Source: Ahaetulla prasina
Lineage: Eukaryota > Chordata > Lepidosauria > Squamata > Colubridae
Direction: 5' to 3'
Length of the DNA: 64,000 bases
Assembly: GCF_028640845.1 (NCBI RefSeq)
Contig: NC_080540.1
Coordinates: 136,862,420 to 136,926,419 of the forward strand
How positions within the stretch are numbered: position 1 is the stretch's first letter; each line of letters starts with the position of its first letter. The notes beneath the pieces were generated by a model. That model saw only the letters and a program-made list of their open reading frames with translations, did not search any database and was not told the DNA's origin. Positions 21,007 through 32,115 of this stretch are shown in pieces. A program made the translations under genes and the position numbers.

Positions 21007-23529
21007 TTTGATTCTTCTCAGTTGAAATCAGTGGGACGTAAACTCTTTCCTGGATTAAGTTATAGTTATAGACACAGCAGTAAAAGTCATAAATTAACAT
21101 TTGAACTACTATGTTTGATTTCAGGTTTACTTGATTAAATGTTATTACATGTGAAATTAAAAAGGAGAAACTAATATGAACTGCTCAATTAAAACTCACT
21201 GAAATGCTCTATTTACATATGAATTATGTAAAAATGATTCTGTGTCTTGGGACCATTTGTAGGGCTGAATCAGGAAGTACGCTCCAACTGAACTTTGTGT
21301 GTTTTCATTCTGAATAGACTAGAAAGGTACTTTATTTATTAAACTTTTATTCTGCCTTTATTACTTTGCTTATAACTCAAGTAAATTATGTTCATTTTAA
21401 ACTCCTTCCCATTTATGTCACAACAACAATTTTGTGAGGTGGCTTGAGTTGAGAGAACTGGCCCAAAGTCACTCAGCTGGCATTTATGTCTAGGATGGGA
21501 CTAGAACTCCCAGGTTCCTGGCTTCTAGACCAGCACTCTCACCACTATACCAATTAACTAGGACAAAACAAGCAACATTTTTGGGCCTTTAGGCACATTT
21601 GGATCATTAAGTGTAAATCATTACTGCTCTCACAAAATGGCTGCTACGAGGAGCTTGCCTATTCACAAAATGGTTGCTAATTGAGCGCAGCAAATCACAA
21701 AACAAATTTGCTGAAAGATAAACTGATCATTTCCTATAGCCTTTAACGTGTTGTTATATTTTACTTTACTTTGTCTTTCCTGGGAAAGTATTTATATTAA
21801 AAATTGTTTATGAATAATAATTTATATATAGGTGTCCAAAAAAGGCAAAGTTTAATTTTAAAACATATGAAATATCTGAGTGTTTTCCCTAGATTTATGA
21901 GACTATATGCCTTTTAGAAGTAGTTCCCATTTTGCATTAAAATAATTTCTCTTGTAGAAAATAAAACAATATAGAATTTTTTTAGCTTAGATTTACCACA
22001 AACTTTATATTACAATTAAATGAGAAATACAGATGGGAGATTGAATCCTTATTCAGAAATAGATCATTCCCCGTTAGTGACTTGTAACGTCTTCTAGAGC
22101 ATTCAATCAAAATGAGGACAGATTTTATATCATTTTAATAATGCTGGGTGATCTTACGAAGATGCTTCCAATCACCAGAAATGACTCTGTCTCAGCTTCA
22201 GCAGTAAGTCTGCAAAGCAATTTCCTGGCGACTCTATTCAGGAAAAGAATTAAGACAGTTAGAAAAGCTTCACAGGTGAGACCAAGAGGCCCATCTGCTC
22301 CATTTATAAAGAAGCTTAGTGGGAATCTCATAAGCAAATTATAAAAGTCCAGTCTCTAAATATGAATAAATACATATTTATTTGCTCAAATTTTGTAGAT
22401 GCCCATCTTGCCTAAGTCATTCTTTATCCAGCAAGCCAGGCTAGATGTGTATATTTAATATAGGGATGTCACTGCTGGATAACTGCAGGTAGTGCTTGGA
22501 ATACATAAGAAAAGACAAATAATGAATATTCTACACTATTCCCTCAAGAGCACTCCTAAGCTAAATGATGCAGATAGGCTGTGTTGGCCCTGCATTTGCC
22601 TGTTTTATGCATTAATGTCATTAACGTCTGTTAATAACATTAATGTTATGCATTAATTACATTAATGTCTGTTAACTATTTCATGATTGAATAGATGGGA
22701 AAATTGAGGTAAGAAGTAGTACCTGAATCATGAAATAAATGATTATTAGTATCAGCTGCTTGAGTGTTTAATTAGATTAGTCTAGAATTACAGGTGATCT
22801 CTGACTAGATTTGACTGTTTATTTCCCTCAGACAAGAATGCCAGAAAAACAAAGGAAAAAATCTGTCCATACCTTAATTTGTAGCCAAGTTTTTAGTAAT
22901 TGAATGTACAATTATTGCATTAGGATTTATTCATGGATCCATTCAAAAACATTGAGTTTATTCTCTTCTTTCTACCTCTTGTTCTATACTAAGCTCTGAT
23001 GAAGGATTCAAGGACTGAGCCCGTTTCAAGTACTTTTCATTATGTTTTACATGTTGGCAACCCTATCAAGGACATATTCTTTAATTCTGATAGTGCAAAA
23101 ATAATTCTTGCCAGAGAAGTGAATGCAGGAAGAGTTACTAGAAGAAACTTTCAATAATGCTAAGCCATCTGGTTGGGCATGGAAGCTACCATTGTCAGCA
23201 AAATGCTTCACATCATTATTGGATGAGGTTCTCTTTTGTAGCATTGTTCCCTGAAGCATGTGCAAAATAATTTGCATATGTAAAATGTTCTTGCAGAAAA
23301 AGTGCCAAGACTAGATTGGTTTTTGCTCTTTAACAAGTCTGGTATGCTTAACATTGCAACATATGGTAGTCACGTTGATTAGGTCAGTAGTACATTTAGA
23401 GTTAGAAATGTCAACCTACCGTTCCACCACCAGACTTCAGCTAATCTTGAGATGGAGGTCTTACTTTTGCAAAAGTATAGGGTAAAGGGTGTGAAGAAGT
23501 GATAAATTCCAGTGTTGTATCCAGCTCAT
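21007..23529. other. Intergenic sequence apart from one old SINE
   Basis: AT-rich and without any recognised gene. Apart from the MIR-like SINE (21326-21560) I see only small structures: a pair of tcacaaaatgg blocks near 21631-21672 and a local run of repeated attaatg/taatgt near 22610-22675. The short overlapping open frames at 22125-22344 have no motif support. Confidence 0.5.
21326..21560 (-). mobile_element. MIR-like (CORE-type) tRNA-derived SINE, old
   Basis: Read on the minus strand it begins with a tRNA-like head (tatagtggtgagagtgctgg resembling an A box, then gggagttctagtccc resembling a B box). It continues into ccagctgagtgactttgggcc...tctctcaactcaagcc, the layout of MIR/CORE SINEs. 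It is diverged and no flanking duplication is visible. Confidence 0.6.
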
Positions 23530-24105
23530 ATGTAAGAACATAAAAACATCCTGTTGGATCAGGCTGTAGATCCATCTAATCCAGCATTCTGTTCACACAG
23601 TGGCCAACTGGATGCATTTCAGAAGCTCATAAGCTTGAGAACAACTGTTTCCTTCCTCTGTCTCTTCCCAGCAATCAGTTTTTCATGCTAGCTGCCTATG
23701 ATTGAGAAGGCAGTAAACAGCCATTAATGTTAATCACCATCAGTAGCCTAATCCTCTGTGAACGTGTCCAGTCCCTTTTTAAAGCCATCCAAATTGGCTG
23801 CTTTTACTACAACTGCTGGCAGAAAATTCCACAGTTTAAATATGTATTGTGAAAAAAAACATTTCCTTCTGGCAATCCAGAATCTCTCTGCATTTAGCTT
23901 CGATGGATAACCTTGAATTCTTCTACATTGTGAGGGAGGGATAAAGTTTATCTCCAGATTATGTGTGCCGTGCATGATTTTATATGTCATTTTAGTCTCC
24001 TTTGTTCCAAGTTGCTTGTGGGAAACTGCTTGGATGCCCCTTTTTTAAGCTTTTCTAGCTCTGGGATATTCTTTCTATAACAGGTTCTATAACAAAAACT
24101 GCAAA
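23530..24105 (-). mobile_element. CR1-type LINE 3' fragment, old
   Basis: The left end (taagaacataaaaacatcctgttggatcaggc) is the conserved CR1 3' end in reverse. The minus-strand frame 23748-23990 encodes a CR1 ORF2 C-terminus with a LWNFLPAVVV-type block. It is 5'-truncated near 24105. Divergence from the younger CR1 copies at 34243, 50128 and 62256 is large, so it is a different, older subfamily. Confidence 0.7.
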
Positions 24106-24179
24106 CTTTTCTATGCGCAGTCTTAACATAACTTTTATGGTGTCATTACTGAATTTTGTTATTGTTGTTGTCCTGTCTC

Positions 24180-25145
24180 AATGTCTGGAGGTTGGGGTAT
24201 AGATGCAGAACAACAAGGTTCAGTTTGACCCAGGCTTTGTGTTGTGCGGCCTTCTGATTTGGGATTTACCACTTCTTATTCTGGATGGGGTTGCACTGCC
24301 CCAGACAGACTTGAGGCACATAGTCTGGAGGTCCTTCTGGACTCATGACTCCAACTCAAAGAGCTGGTGATAGCTTGGGCCAGGAGGGCCTTTGCACAGC
24401 TGCATGTTGTTCACCAGTTGTGCTCTTTCCTTGCCAGGAAACTCTGCTCTCTGTCATCTGGTTAACTTCTGAATGGATTACTATAATATACTTTGCATGG
24501 GGCTGCTCTAGAAAAGCATTTGGAAGCTGCAGCTGGTGCAAAATCTGACAGTACAGGCAGTTATGTGTACCCCTTGAGTAGCACACACTATGTGTCTGCT
24601 CTACAAGCTGCACTGGCTACCAGTGTGCTTCTGGGTGCAATTCAAAGTGCTGGTAATGACTTATAAAGCCTTATAGAACAGGACTAGGATATTAGTCCGC
24701 CTTTCGCCAGTTATATCTACCCATGCCATTAGATCTAGCAGGAGAGGCATGTTGCAATTCCCATTTACTAAGGAATGCCATTTGACAGGACCCAGGAAGA
24801 GAACCTTTTCTGCCATGGTGCCTGCCCTTTGGAATATCATTCTCTTAGAACTTCAATTGGCACCCACCCTTTTGGCTTTTAGGAAGGAGCTGAAAACTTG
24901 GCTGGGCCATCATGCCTGGGGATCTGGCAGTAGTGGTGAACCTTGGCAGTAGCTATATTAAATGGATGTATGTTGCATATTCTCAAGCTATAATTATGTT
25001 TTACTGAATTTTAAATTATTATTTCAGAATAGTTTTATGCTGCTGTGCTTATTTTTTACTGTATCTGTTGTTGGTTTAATTGTTGTGAGCTGCTCAGAGG
25101 AAAATTTCTGAAATGGATGGCTATACTAATTTAATAAACAAACAA
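24180..25145 (+). mobile_element. Old L2-like LINE C-terminal fragment
   Basis: In broken frames it shows the thumb and C-terminal signature of the L2/CR1 group: GVALPQTDLR-like, then FWVQFKVLVMTYKAL, then RTFSAMVPALWNIILLEL...LKTWLGHHA (within 24749-24952). It ends in gagctgctcagagg...tttaataaacaaacaaacaaat. This is a different family from the CCGCCCTGAGTC copies in the window. Confidence 0.6.
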
Positions 25146-25816
25146 ACAAATAAAATTTCTACCTTCAATTCCCTCCATAAAGATTCTAAGCATGGAATAT
25201 ATGCCTTTTTATAACAGCTACCCACCAGCTGACATTTCACAAATCACCATGATTCCAAGATTCATTTTCTGGTTGATCATTCCAATTCAAATTCCATTAA
25301 TATATAGGCAATATTTGTTTGTGCCAGCATGAATTATTTTATACTGGCTCATACTGAATTGTATTTGCAATTGTGAATCCAGTTTAGAGAGGTTGTTTGT
25401 TTTGTTTATAAAATTTTAATTAAACATCTACAAAGAACATAAAAATTAACACATGCGAATAAAGGATAAAAAAGCAAACAAAAAAACAAAGAAAAGAAAA
25501 AAATATAGAAGAATATCAAAAGAAATAGAGAGAAAAAGCCTCCAATTTCTTCTACAGCAAATACAGGAACAATTACAATATTGTCTCTTATGTTATGATT
25601 ATCAAAAAAAAACCTTCATTTTTTCTATTATCTGTGCAGCAATAGCAATAGTAACCTAACCTAAATCTTTTTTTTTTCATTATCCAATTTTTTTTCTAAT
25701 CATCAGAATCACAAATCAAGAGTGCATTTTTTTCTGCAAAAAAGTCTATAAGGAGTTTCTAGTCAGCCATAAATATTCAATCCAGCCATTCCTTTCAATC
25801 ACATGTTTCCCCATAG
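25146..25816. other. AT-rich intergenic sequence, possible L1 3' UTR debris
   Basis: Strongly A-rich from 25390 to 25620 and T-rich afterwards. The run aaaattttaattaaac near 25412 resembles an L1 3' end in reverse, but I cannot confirm it. No gene. Confidence 0.35.
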
Positions 25817-25824
25817 ATCCATTT

Positions 25825-26212
25825 CAGAGGTGGGTTTCAGCAGGTTCTGACCAGTTCTGGAGAACCGGTAACATAAATTTTGACTAGTTTGGAGAACTGG
25901 TAGTAAAAAATTCTGACTGCCCCCCCATGTATTCTCTGCCTCCCAAGTCCCAGATGATTGGGAGGAAATGGGGATTTTGCAGTAACCTTCCCCTGGAGTG
26001 GGGTGGGAATGGAGATTTTACAGTATCCTTCCCCTGGAGTGGGGTGGGAATGGAGATTTTACAGTATCCTTCCCCTGGAGTGGGGTGGGAATGGAGATTT
26101 TACAGTCTCCTTCCCCTACCATGCCCACCAAGCCATGCCACACCCACCAAGCCATGCCACACCCACCAAGCCATACCCACAGAACAGTAAAAAAATTTGA
26201 AACCCACCACTG
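25825..26212. mobile_element. hAT-type MITE with internal minisatellite
   Basis: Terminal inverted repeats are CAGAGGTGGGTTTCA on the left and TGAAACCCACCACTG on the right. The perfect 8-base target-site duplication ATCCATTT (25817-25824 and 26213-26220) is diagnostic of hAT-type transposition. The interior has the gagaaccggta motif shared with the elements at 30665 and 34584, then two tandem arrays. Confidence 0.9.
25988..26165 (+). repeat. Two tandem arrays: 41-base unit, then about 19-base unit
   Basis: The 41-base unit starting ccttcccctggagtgggg occurs three times in full, nearly identical, preceded by a diverged partial unit. It is followed by about three copies of ccatgccacacccaccaag. 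Because the unit length is not a multiple of three, overlapping open frames cross it; these are not genes. Confidence 0.9.
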
Positions 26213-26368
26213 ATCCATTTATATATTATAATCAAAGTTTTTAGACCATTTTTCATACATTCTTTCATTTGTTCTTCTTCTGCCTCATCTTTAATATTTC
26301 AACAAAAATGTGTACGCTTTAGGAATAACATTTTCATCATTTGTAGAAAATCCTATTTCAAACTCAAT

Positions 26369-26660
26369 CTTATTTATTTATTTAATTTATACGCTGCCCA
26401 TCTCTCCTAGAGATGACTCTAGGTGATTTACAAACAATAAACATAACAAGATAAAATATTAAAAGAATATTAACACTTAAATTGATGTAAACATTAACAA
26501 AGAAGGCAAGGAAGGGAGTAATGGGAAGAAGGGGGGAGGGTGTTATCTCAGTCCATTAATCACCTTCAGTATGACAGGGCCTCATCAGGCCCTTTCAAAA
26601 GGCCGAAAGGGAGGGCACAGATCTCACCTTAGGGGCACAATGTTCTCTATAAAATATTTT
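26369..26660 (-). mobile_element. Old L2-type LINE 3' UTR
   Basis: (TTTA)n followed by atttatacgctgcccatctctcctagagatgactctagg is a decayed form of the CCGCCC...GGGCGG tail of the L2-type copies, in reverse. The coding part is absent or unrecognisable. Confidence 0.5.
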
Positions 26661-28108
26661 CTTCACTTTAAACCCTACTGATAATTGTACATAAAAATAC
26701 CTATTGACATGGATATCCTTCTATTACCAGATTTTCTTTTGATTTCGCTTTACAATCCCTTTGAGAGAATTCTAGTACATCACAGTAAATTAACCCTGTG
26801 TATTTACTTCTCATTTCTCATCTACAAAATAATTTTTGTGCTGAAATCCACAAATGTATTTTTGGGCAGAACCTAAATTTATATTTATTCCATATTTTAA
26901 GTATAGCCTGGCTGAATAATCATTTTTAAAGTCTACATTAGTATTATGATACCATAAATATTTACACCACCCAAAATCTCAGATCATGACTTTCTAAATC
27001 TAATATCCTTCTACTCCTTACCGATATCAACTCTTTCATCCAAGTTGAGCAACAGACAGCAAAAATATAGTTTTAAATCCAGTAGATCTAATTCTTCTCT
27101 TTCCTTCACATCTTTTAGCACATTATATTTAACTCATGTTTTTTCCCTTGCCATACAAATTTAAATGTGTCCTTCTGTCATTGTTTAAATGGAACATCGT
27201 TTGTCAAAACAGGTATTGTTCTGAAACAGAAATAGTATTCTAGGTATAACACTCATTTAATCATAGAAATTCTACCTAACAATGACAACTGTACCTTGCA
27301 CCATTTGACATATCTTTTTTAACTACATTTCACATCTTAACATAATTATTTTGAAATTATTTTTTCATTGTTAGGTAGAATTCATGTTTGTCATAGTTAT
27401 ACCCAAAGATGTTACTTTCTTCTTGATTAAAAAAAGACATTTTTGTGATGAAATATTGTCTGGATTTCCAGGAGTGGGAGGAGTGTAGTTTAGAGGAAGA
27501 GACAACACAGTTTAGATAGTTCGTGTGAGAGAGATAGGGCTTGGACAGCTCCTCCATAATAATTCCCAGGGTATATGTTTTATGATGCAAGTAGTTTGCT
27601 TTAGTTTATCAAAATTTCTGTCTATTGGTGAGAAACAATAAAGATATCTGCTTAGAAAAATCACAACATTTCTTGGTATTTAGTGCCTGACAATTTTCAA
27701 AATCAACAGACAAATCTGATTTTATGTCTTCATATTTCTAGTTAAGAAAATATTCTATTTATTAATCATGAAACCTGCTAAGGCACCAAATTCTTTTAAT
27801 TTACTTATTATTTATTTATTAAATTTTCTTCCTGAGCAGGTGACTCAGGGCAGCTATATAGAAATTTTATTAGAAATTCAATTCTCTTTAAAGGGTCCAC
27901 TAAAATCAACAGCAAAAACATGTGCAAAACCTTTTAGCTTTATATTATTCTGTTTTAATCATTGTACTCAATTTCTCTCATCTTTTCTAATATCATGATT
28001 TACTATTTCAAGAACTAAAATAAACCAAAGCAGGAAACAATGGGAAATCTTGTCTTGCTCCTTTTTCAATCTCACATGGTTTGGTTAAATAATTTTTTAA
28101 AATAATTT
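26661..28108. other. Intergenic sequence, nothing firm recognised
   Basis: AT-rich. It contains an 18-base perfect inverted repeat (27268-27285 and 27365-27382) and a possible trace of an L2-type tail near 27795-27870 (ttatttatttattaaattttc...gactcagggcagc). No gene. Confidence 0.45.
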
Positions 28109-28640
28109 TTTATTTATTTATTTGTCACAACAATATATGTAGGAATCATACAAAGGATTATATAGTATATAAACATATATGAGTAAATATAAGGAGGTAT
28201 AAGCATATATATAGAAAGAAGAAAAGAAAAACAATAGGACAGGAACGGTAGGCACGTTTGTGCGTTTATGCACGCCCCTTATGGTCCTCTTAGGAATGGG
28301 GTGAGGTCAATAGTAGAAAGTTTTTGGATAAAACTTTTAGGATTGTGGGAAGAGACAACAGAGTCAGGTAAAGTATTCCAAGCACTGATGATTCTGTTAC
28401 AGAAGTCATATTTTCTGCAATCTAGATTAAAGCGGTTGACATTAAGTTTAAATCTATTAGTTGCTCTAGTATTATTGCAATTAAAGCTGAAGTAGTCTTT
28501 AACAGGAAGGACATTACAATAGATGATTCTGTGAGTTAAGCTTAGGTCTTGTCGAAGGCGACGGAGTTCCAAGTTTTCTAAACCTAGGATTTCAAGTCTG
28601 GTGGGATAGGGTATTCTATTGTTTTCAGAGGAATGGAGAT
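28109..28640 (-). mobile_element. LINE-X copy b (3' fragment)
   Basis: Same family and orientation as 14517-16305: (TTTA)n tail, tttgtcacaacaatatatg, then the C-terminal coding part on the minus strand with NRIISAWNTLPDSVV (inside 28279-28740). It is 5'-truncated where L1 sequence begins. Confidence 0.8.
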
Positions 28641-28824
28641 CATCATTAACAATTGTTTGTACTGTCTGTGAAGTATAAATTAATTTCACCCATTTTGTAA
28701 AATTCTCTCTATGACTCATATCTTCAAAAACCTTAAACATAAAAGTCCAGTTTAAGTTGTTAAAAGCCTTCTCCGCATCTAAAAAGATAAATGCAGCTTA
28801 TTTTTCATTATGTTGTTCCAAATC

Positions 28825-29046
28825 CCCAAAGCTTTAACCAAAAACTATCTACTATTGACTTCACCCCATTCCTAAGAGGTCTGTAAGGGGCGTGCATAAG
28901 AGCACCAATGTGCCTACTGTTCCTGTCCTAATGTTCCCTTTGATTGTATCCAATTTCATATAGTTATTACATACTTACAATTATATTTATGTTTATAGTT
29001 ATTTCATGCTTATGCTTATATATACTGTTGTGACAAAAATAAATAA
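28825..29046 (+). mobile_element. LINE-X copy c (3' end, inverted relative to copy b)
   Basis: Same 3' UTR as copies a and b but on the plus strand: tttaaccaaaaactatctac...attgacttcaccccattcc at the left, ending actgttgtgacaaaaataaataaata. Only about 220 bases are kept. With copy b it makes an inverted pair around 180 bases of L1-C. Confidence 0.8.
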
Positions 29047-29096
29047 ATAAAAATAAAATATTCCAAAATATTCCAAAATATCCAACACATTACTTA

Positions 29097-29380
29097 ATCG
29101 CCGTGAGTGGCTCAGGCGGTAAGACAGCCTGTTATTAAACACAGCTGCTTGCAATTACTGCAGGCTCGAGTCCCACCAGGCCCAAGGTTGACTCAGCCTT
29201 CCATCCTTTATAAGGTAGGTAAAATGAGGACCCAGATTTTTGGGGGGCAATAAGTTGATTTTGTATATAAATATACAAATAGGATGAGACTATTGCCTTA
29301 TACAGTGTAAGCCGCCCTGAGTCTTGGAGAAGGGCGGGATATAAATGTAAATAAATAAAAATAATAATAAATCTAACATT
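29097..29380 (+). mobile_element. tRNA-derived SINE with L2-type LINE tail
   Basis: The head carries polymerase III promoter boxes: gagtggctcaggcgg (A-box-like) and ggctcgagtccc (B-box-like, about 29163-29174). The 3' end has GCCGCCCTGAGTC...GGAGAAGGGCGGGATATAAAT (29311-29345) and an AAATA-type tail. It matches the 3' hairpin of the L2-type LINEs here, as expected for a SINE mobilised by that LINE. Confidence 0.8.
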
Positions 29381-29848
29381 ATCTTTCAATTGTCTTGAAA
29401 CATACTGTTAGATTACATGTTAATAAAAACCACTGATCTGCATGAATAAAGTCTCACAAAATTATTTTCAATCTTTCTGTTAAAATCATTATAATCCTTA
29501 CTCATCAATGATATTTCTCTGAAATTCTTTTCTAAAGTTAAGTCCTCTCCTTCTTTAGATAGCAAGTTTCAGGCATTTTTCTACCTTTTATATAGAATTC
29601 ATCATGTCTTGTAAAGGCTTTACAGGTCTTGTAAAGGCTGTAAAAGTTCATTCTCAAAACATATAATATATACTAGTCCATCTGGCCCAAGTACCTTTTC
29701 TGGTTTACTCTGATGAAATTTCTCTTATTATTCTAGGTCCATTCATAATTTGCCTTTGTTCTTCTATAATCCTTGGTAAATTTTGTTTTCTCAGATGCAT
29801 CTATTTTCTCTTATGGAATATTCTGCCTCAGTTTTGAGAGGTCATTTT

Positions 29849-30167
29849 TTTAAATATACTTTATTGAACTTTTTTACATTAAAAACATAGAAAAAAGGAA
29901 AAAGAAAAGATTATATCACTTAACAGCTATTTATGGTGTTTTTCTTCTAACAATAATCCGTGCAATGATTACAAACATTAAATTGTATATATTTGTGCTC
30001 TTATTTTAACTATTGGTTATACTTAGTAACTAAATATCCTTGTCTATCTCCTTTCTATCCATTTATACCACTGTTCCCATATATTATAAAATACTGATGT
30101 CTCTTTATCTTTTAAACTCAGAGTTAGTTTGTCCATTTCTGCGCAATTCATGATCTTTTGTATAACA
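29849..30167 (-). mobile_element. L1-type LINE 'L1-D', short 3' fragment with perfect TSD
   Basis: The perfect 15-base target-site duplication TTGAGAGGTCATTTT lies at 29834-29848 and 30168-30182. On the minus strand the element encodes the last codons of an L1 ORF2 (a MNCAEMDKLTLSL block ending at a stop near 30045), then a 3' UTR and a T-rich (poly-A) end next to the left duplicate. It is a young, 5'-truncated insertion into L1-C. Confidence 0.85.
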
Positions 30168-30231
30168 TTGAGAGGTCATTTTGTAGTTCTTCACAATCTC
30201 TGTTTGATTTTACTATCCTAACCATCTAATG

Positions 30232-30350
30232 CAGGGGTGTCAAACTCAAGGCTCCGGCCCATGGAGTGCTTAGATCTGGCCTGCGGGGCCGCTCTGGAAA
30301 CAGCAAAGGACCAGCCTGTGCTGCCTCTGCCAGCGAAAATGGAAGAGCTG
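30232..30350 (+). mobile_element. hAT-type element, one end only
   Basis: CAGGGGTGTCAAACTCAAGG is a typical hAT terminal start, followed by ggcccatgg and ggcctgcggggccgc. I find no matching right end or 8-base duplication, so it is a remnant with an uncertain right limit. Confidence 0.5.
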
Positions 30351-30664
30351 CATGTAAAATTAATAAAATATTTGAAAATTGTTGAAGTAATATTTTTTTT
30401 AGCATTTTCACCTTTTTCCTACTGTATTGGCTCCCTCTTCCTGAATTTCTATGGAGATTCTCAGTCATCCAGATCACAAAAGCATTTTCAAAAAGCAACT
30501 GAACTTTTGGGACTTCTTTTTGAATCTTTCAAAGAAAGATAAACCTTAATCATTATGAAATTTAGCAAAATATATGTAATGTATAATAAAATAAGCACTT
30601 CACATTTGTTTTGCAGAAACCTCCATGTATTTCATGAAACACACCAGTTCCTATAGAATATACC

Positions 30665-30801
30665 CAGTGGTGGGATTCAGCCAGTTCACACCACTTTGGG
30701 AGAACCGGTTGTTAACTTTCTGAGCAGTTTGGTGAACTGGTTGTTGGAAGAAATTATTAGGGCAGAGAACCGGTTGTTAAATTATTGGAATCCCACCACT
30801 G
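30665..30801. mobile_element. hAT-type MITE, 137 bp
   Basis: The terminal inverted repeats CAGTGGTGGGATTC and GGAATCCCACCACTG match almost perfectly. The 8-base target-site duplication AATATACC (30657-30664 and 30802-30809) is perfect. Internal gagaaccggttgttaa occurs in direct and repeated form. It is related to 25825-26212. Confidence 0.92.
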
Positions 30802-30809
30802 AATATACC

Positions 30810-31729
30810 AGTACTAGTTTTTTAAAATGTGATGGACAATCCTCTGTAAAAGAATAAGCATCTGATATGATTTGTCATGCTGTACATACAAATATACACT
30901 CAAAATTCTCAGATATGAGAAATTATAATTGAATCCTATAAACCAGTTTTATTACAAGTAGAGCTGCACAGTGGTTCAGATTGCAACGGAAAAAAAGGAT
31001 ATTTTTGCATGTGACTGGATGTTTAATTTGCACTTTTAGCAACTCTTTAAAATGTCTGCAGCTGCTATACAATCCTAGGAAAGCCACCACTGGTTTAGGG
31101 AACTGCCAGGAGTGCTAAATGCACACCCACATTTGCTTCCAAGTAGCCTTTCCCCTTTGAACTTGATATCATCCAAATAAGTGGGGTTGAAATTTTTGCG
31201 GAGAGAATTGGATTTGAAATAAAGATATATTACATAAAGACAACAGACAACTGTGCTAGTATGGGTACTGGTTAAAATGTTGGACAGTCACCAGGGAGGC
31301 TCAGATTCATGTCCATTCTCAGCCACAGAAGCTCAGTGTGACTTAAGCCCCCTCACTCTCGCCTCCTCCCCCTTCCCCTCCCTCCTTCTCCTCAACCACT
31401 CAGAGTTATTATGGGGAAAAAACAGTAGGAGAGAGTGCTATGTACTTAATCCCAACCTTCTGAATGAAAGGCAAGGCATAAAAACTAATGCATAAGTAAT
31501 AAGTAATTGCATCTCTGTTTATTCACATTTTGTTGCCAAGGTTTGCCGACAGAATTTTTGGGAGCTGCGGATTTGGGATCTAATGTCTACGTACAGGTCA
31601 TGGTTGCTGGGTAAATGAGAAAACAAGTTTCAAATAGTTTCAAAACAAATAAGTAAATATGAACACTAGGCCCAATCTTTCATTGCAATTTTTGGCACTC
31701 TGAAATGGATGCCATTTAAATATAAAGGT
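30810..31729. other. Intergenic sequence, nothing recognised
   Basis: No gene, SINE or LINE motif identified. A C-rich stretch (cctcctcccccttcccctccctcc, about 31361-31386) is the only compositional feature. Confidence 0.45.
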
Positions 31730-31740
31730 AATTGTTTAGT

Positions 31741-32104
31741 AAGGGGACGCGGTGGCTCAGGGGCTAGGACGTTGAGCTTGTCGATCGAAAGGTCAGCAGC
31801 TCAGCGGTTCGAATCCCTAGTGTTGCCGTGTAACGGGGTGAGCTCCTGTTACTTGTCCCAGCTTCTGCCAACCTAGCAGTTTCGAAAGCACATAAAAATG
31901 CAAGTAGAAAAAATAGGGACCACCTTTGGTGGGAAGGTAACAGCGTTCCGTGCGCCTTTGGCATTGAGTCATGCCGGCCATATAACCATGGAGACATCTT
32001 CGGACAGTGCTGGCTCTTCGGCTATGAAATGGAGATGAGCACCGCCCCTTAGAGTCAGCAACGACTAGCACGTATGTGCGAGGGGAACCTTTACCTTTAC
32101 CTTT
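31741..32104 (+). mobile_element. Sauria SINE, complete
   Basis: A tRNA-related head has an A-box-like cggtggctcaggggctagg and a perfect B box GGTTCGAATCC (31806-31816). The middle is typical of Sauria. The 3' region (gagatgagcaccgccccttagagtc...gaggggaacctttaccttt) is the Bov-B-related tail. The 11-base target-site duplication AATTGTTTAGT lies at 31730-31740 and 32105-32115. It marks the genome as squamate. Confidence 0.93.
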
Positions 32105-32115
32105 AATTGTTTAGT

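Larger units (their letters stand above)
28641..30231 (-). mobile_element. L1-type LINE 'L1-C', old and interrupted
   Basis: Minus-strand L1 ORF2 fragments: a finger segment with KVLGPDGL and KEGEDL near 29400-29720, and palm motif A (FLDAEKAFNN) followed by FKVFEDMSHR near 28660-28800. Between these lie LINE-X copy c, a tRNA-derived SINE and, further right, the L1-D insertion. It has many stops. Confidence 0.65.

Noticed and set aside
25927..26213. Overlapping open frames with repeated peptide units
   Set aside because: They are produced by the 41-base minisatellite within a hAT MITE; the same repeat is open in several frames.
31741..31830. tRNA-like sequence with a perfect B box
   Set aside because: It is the head of a Sauria SINE and has no tRNA-gene fold or terminator; the same holds for 29097-29180 and the minus strand near 21500.
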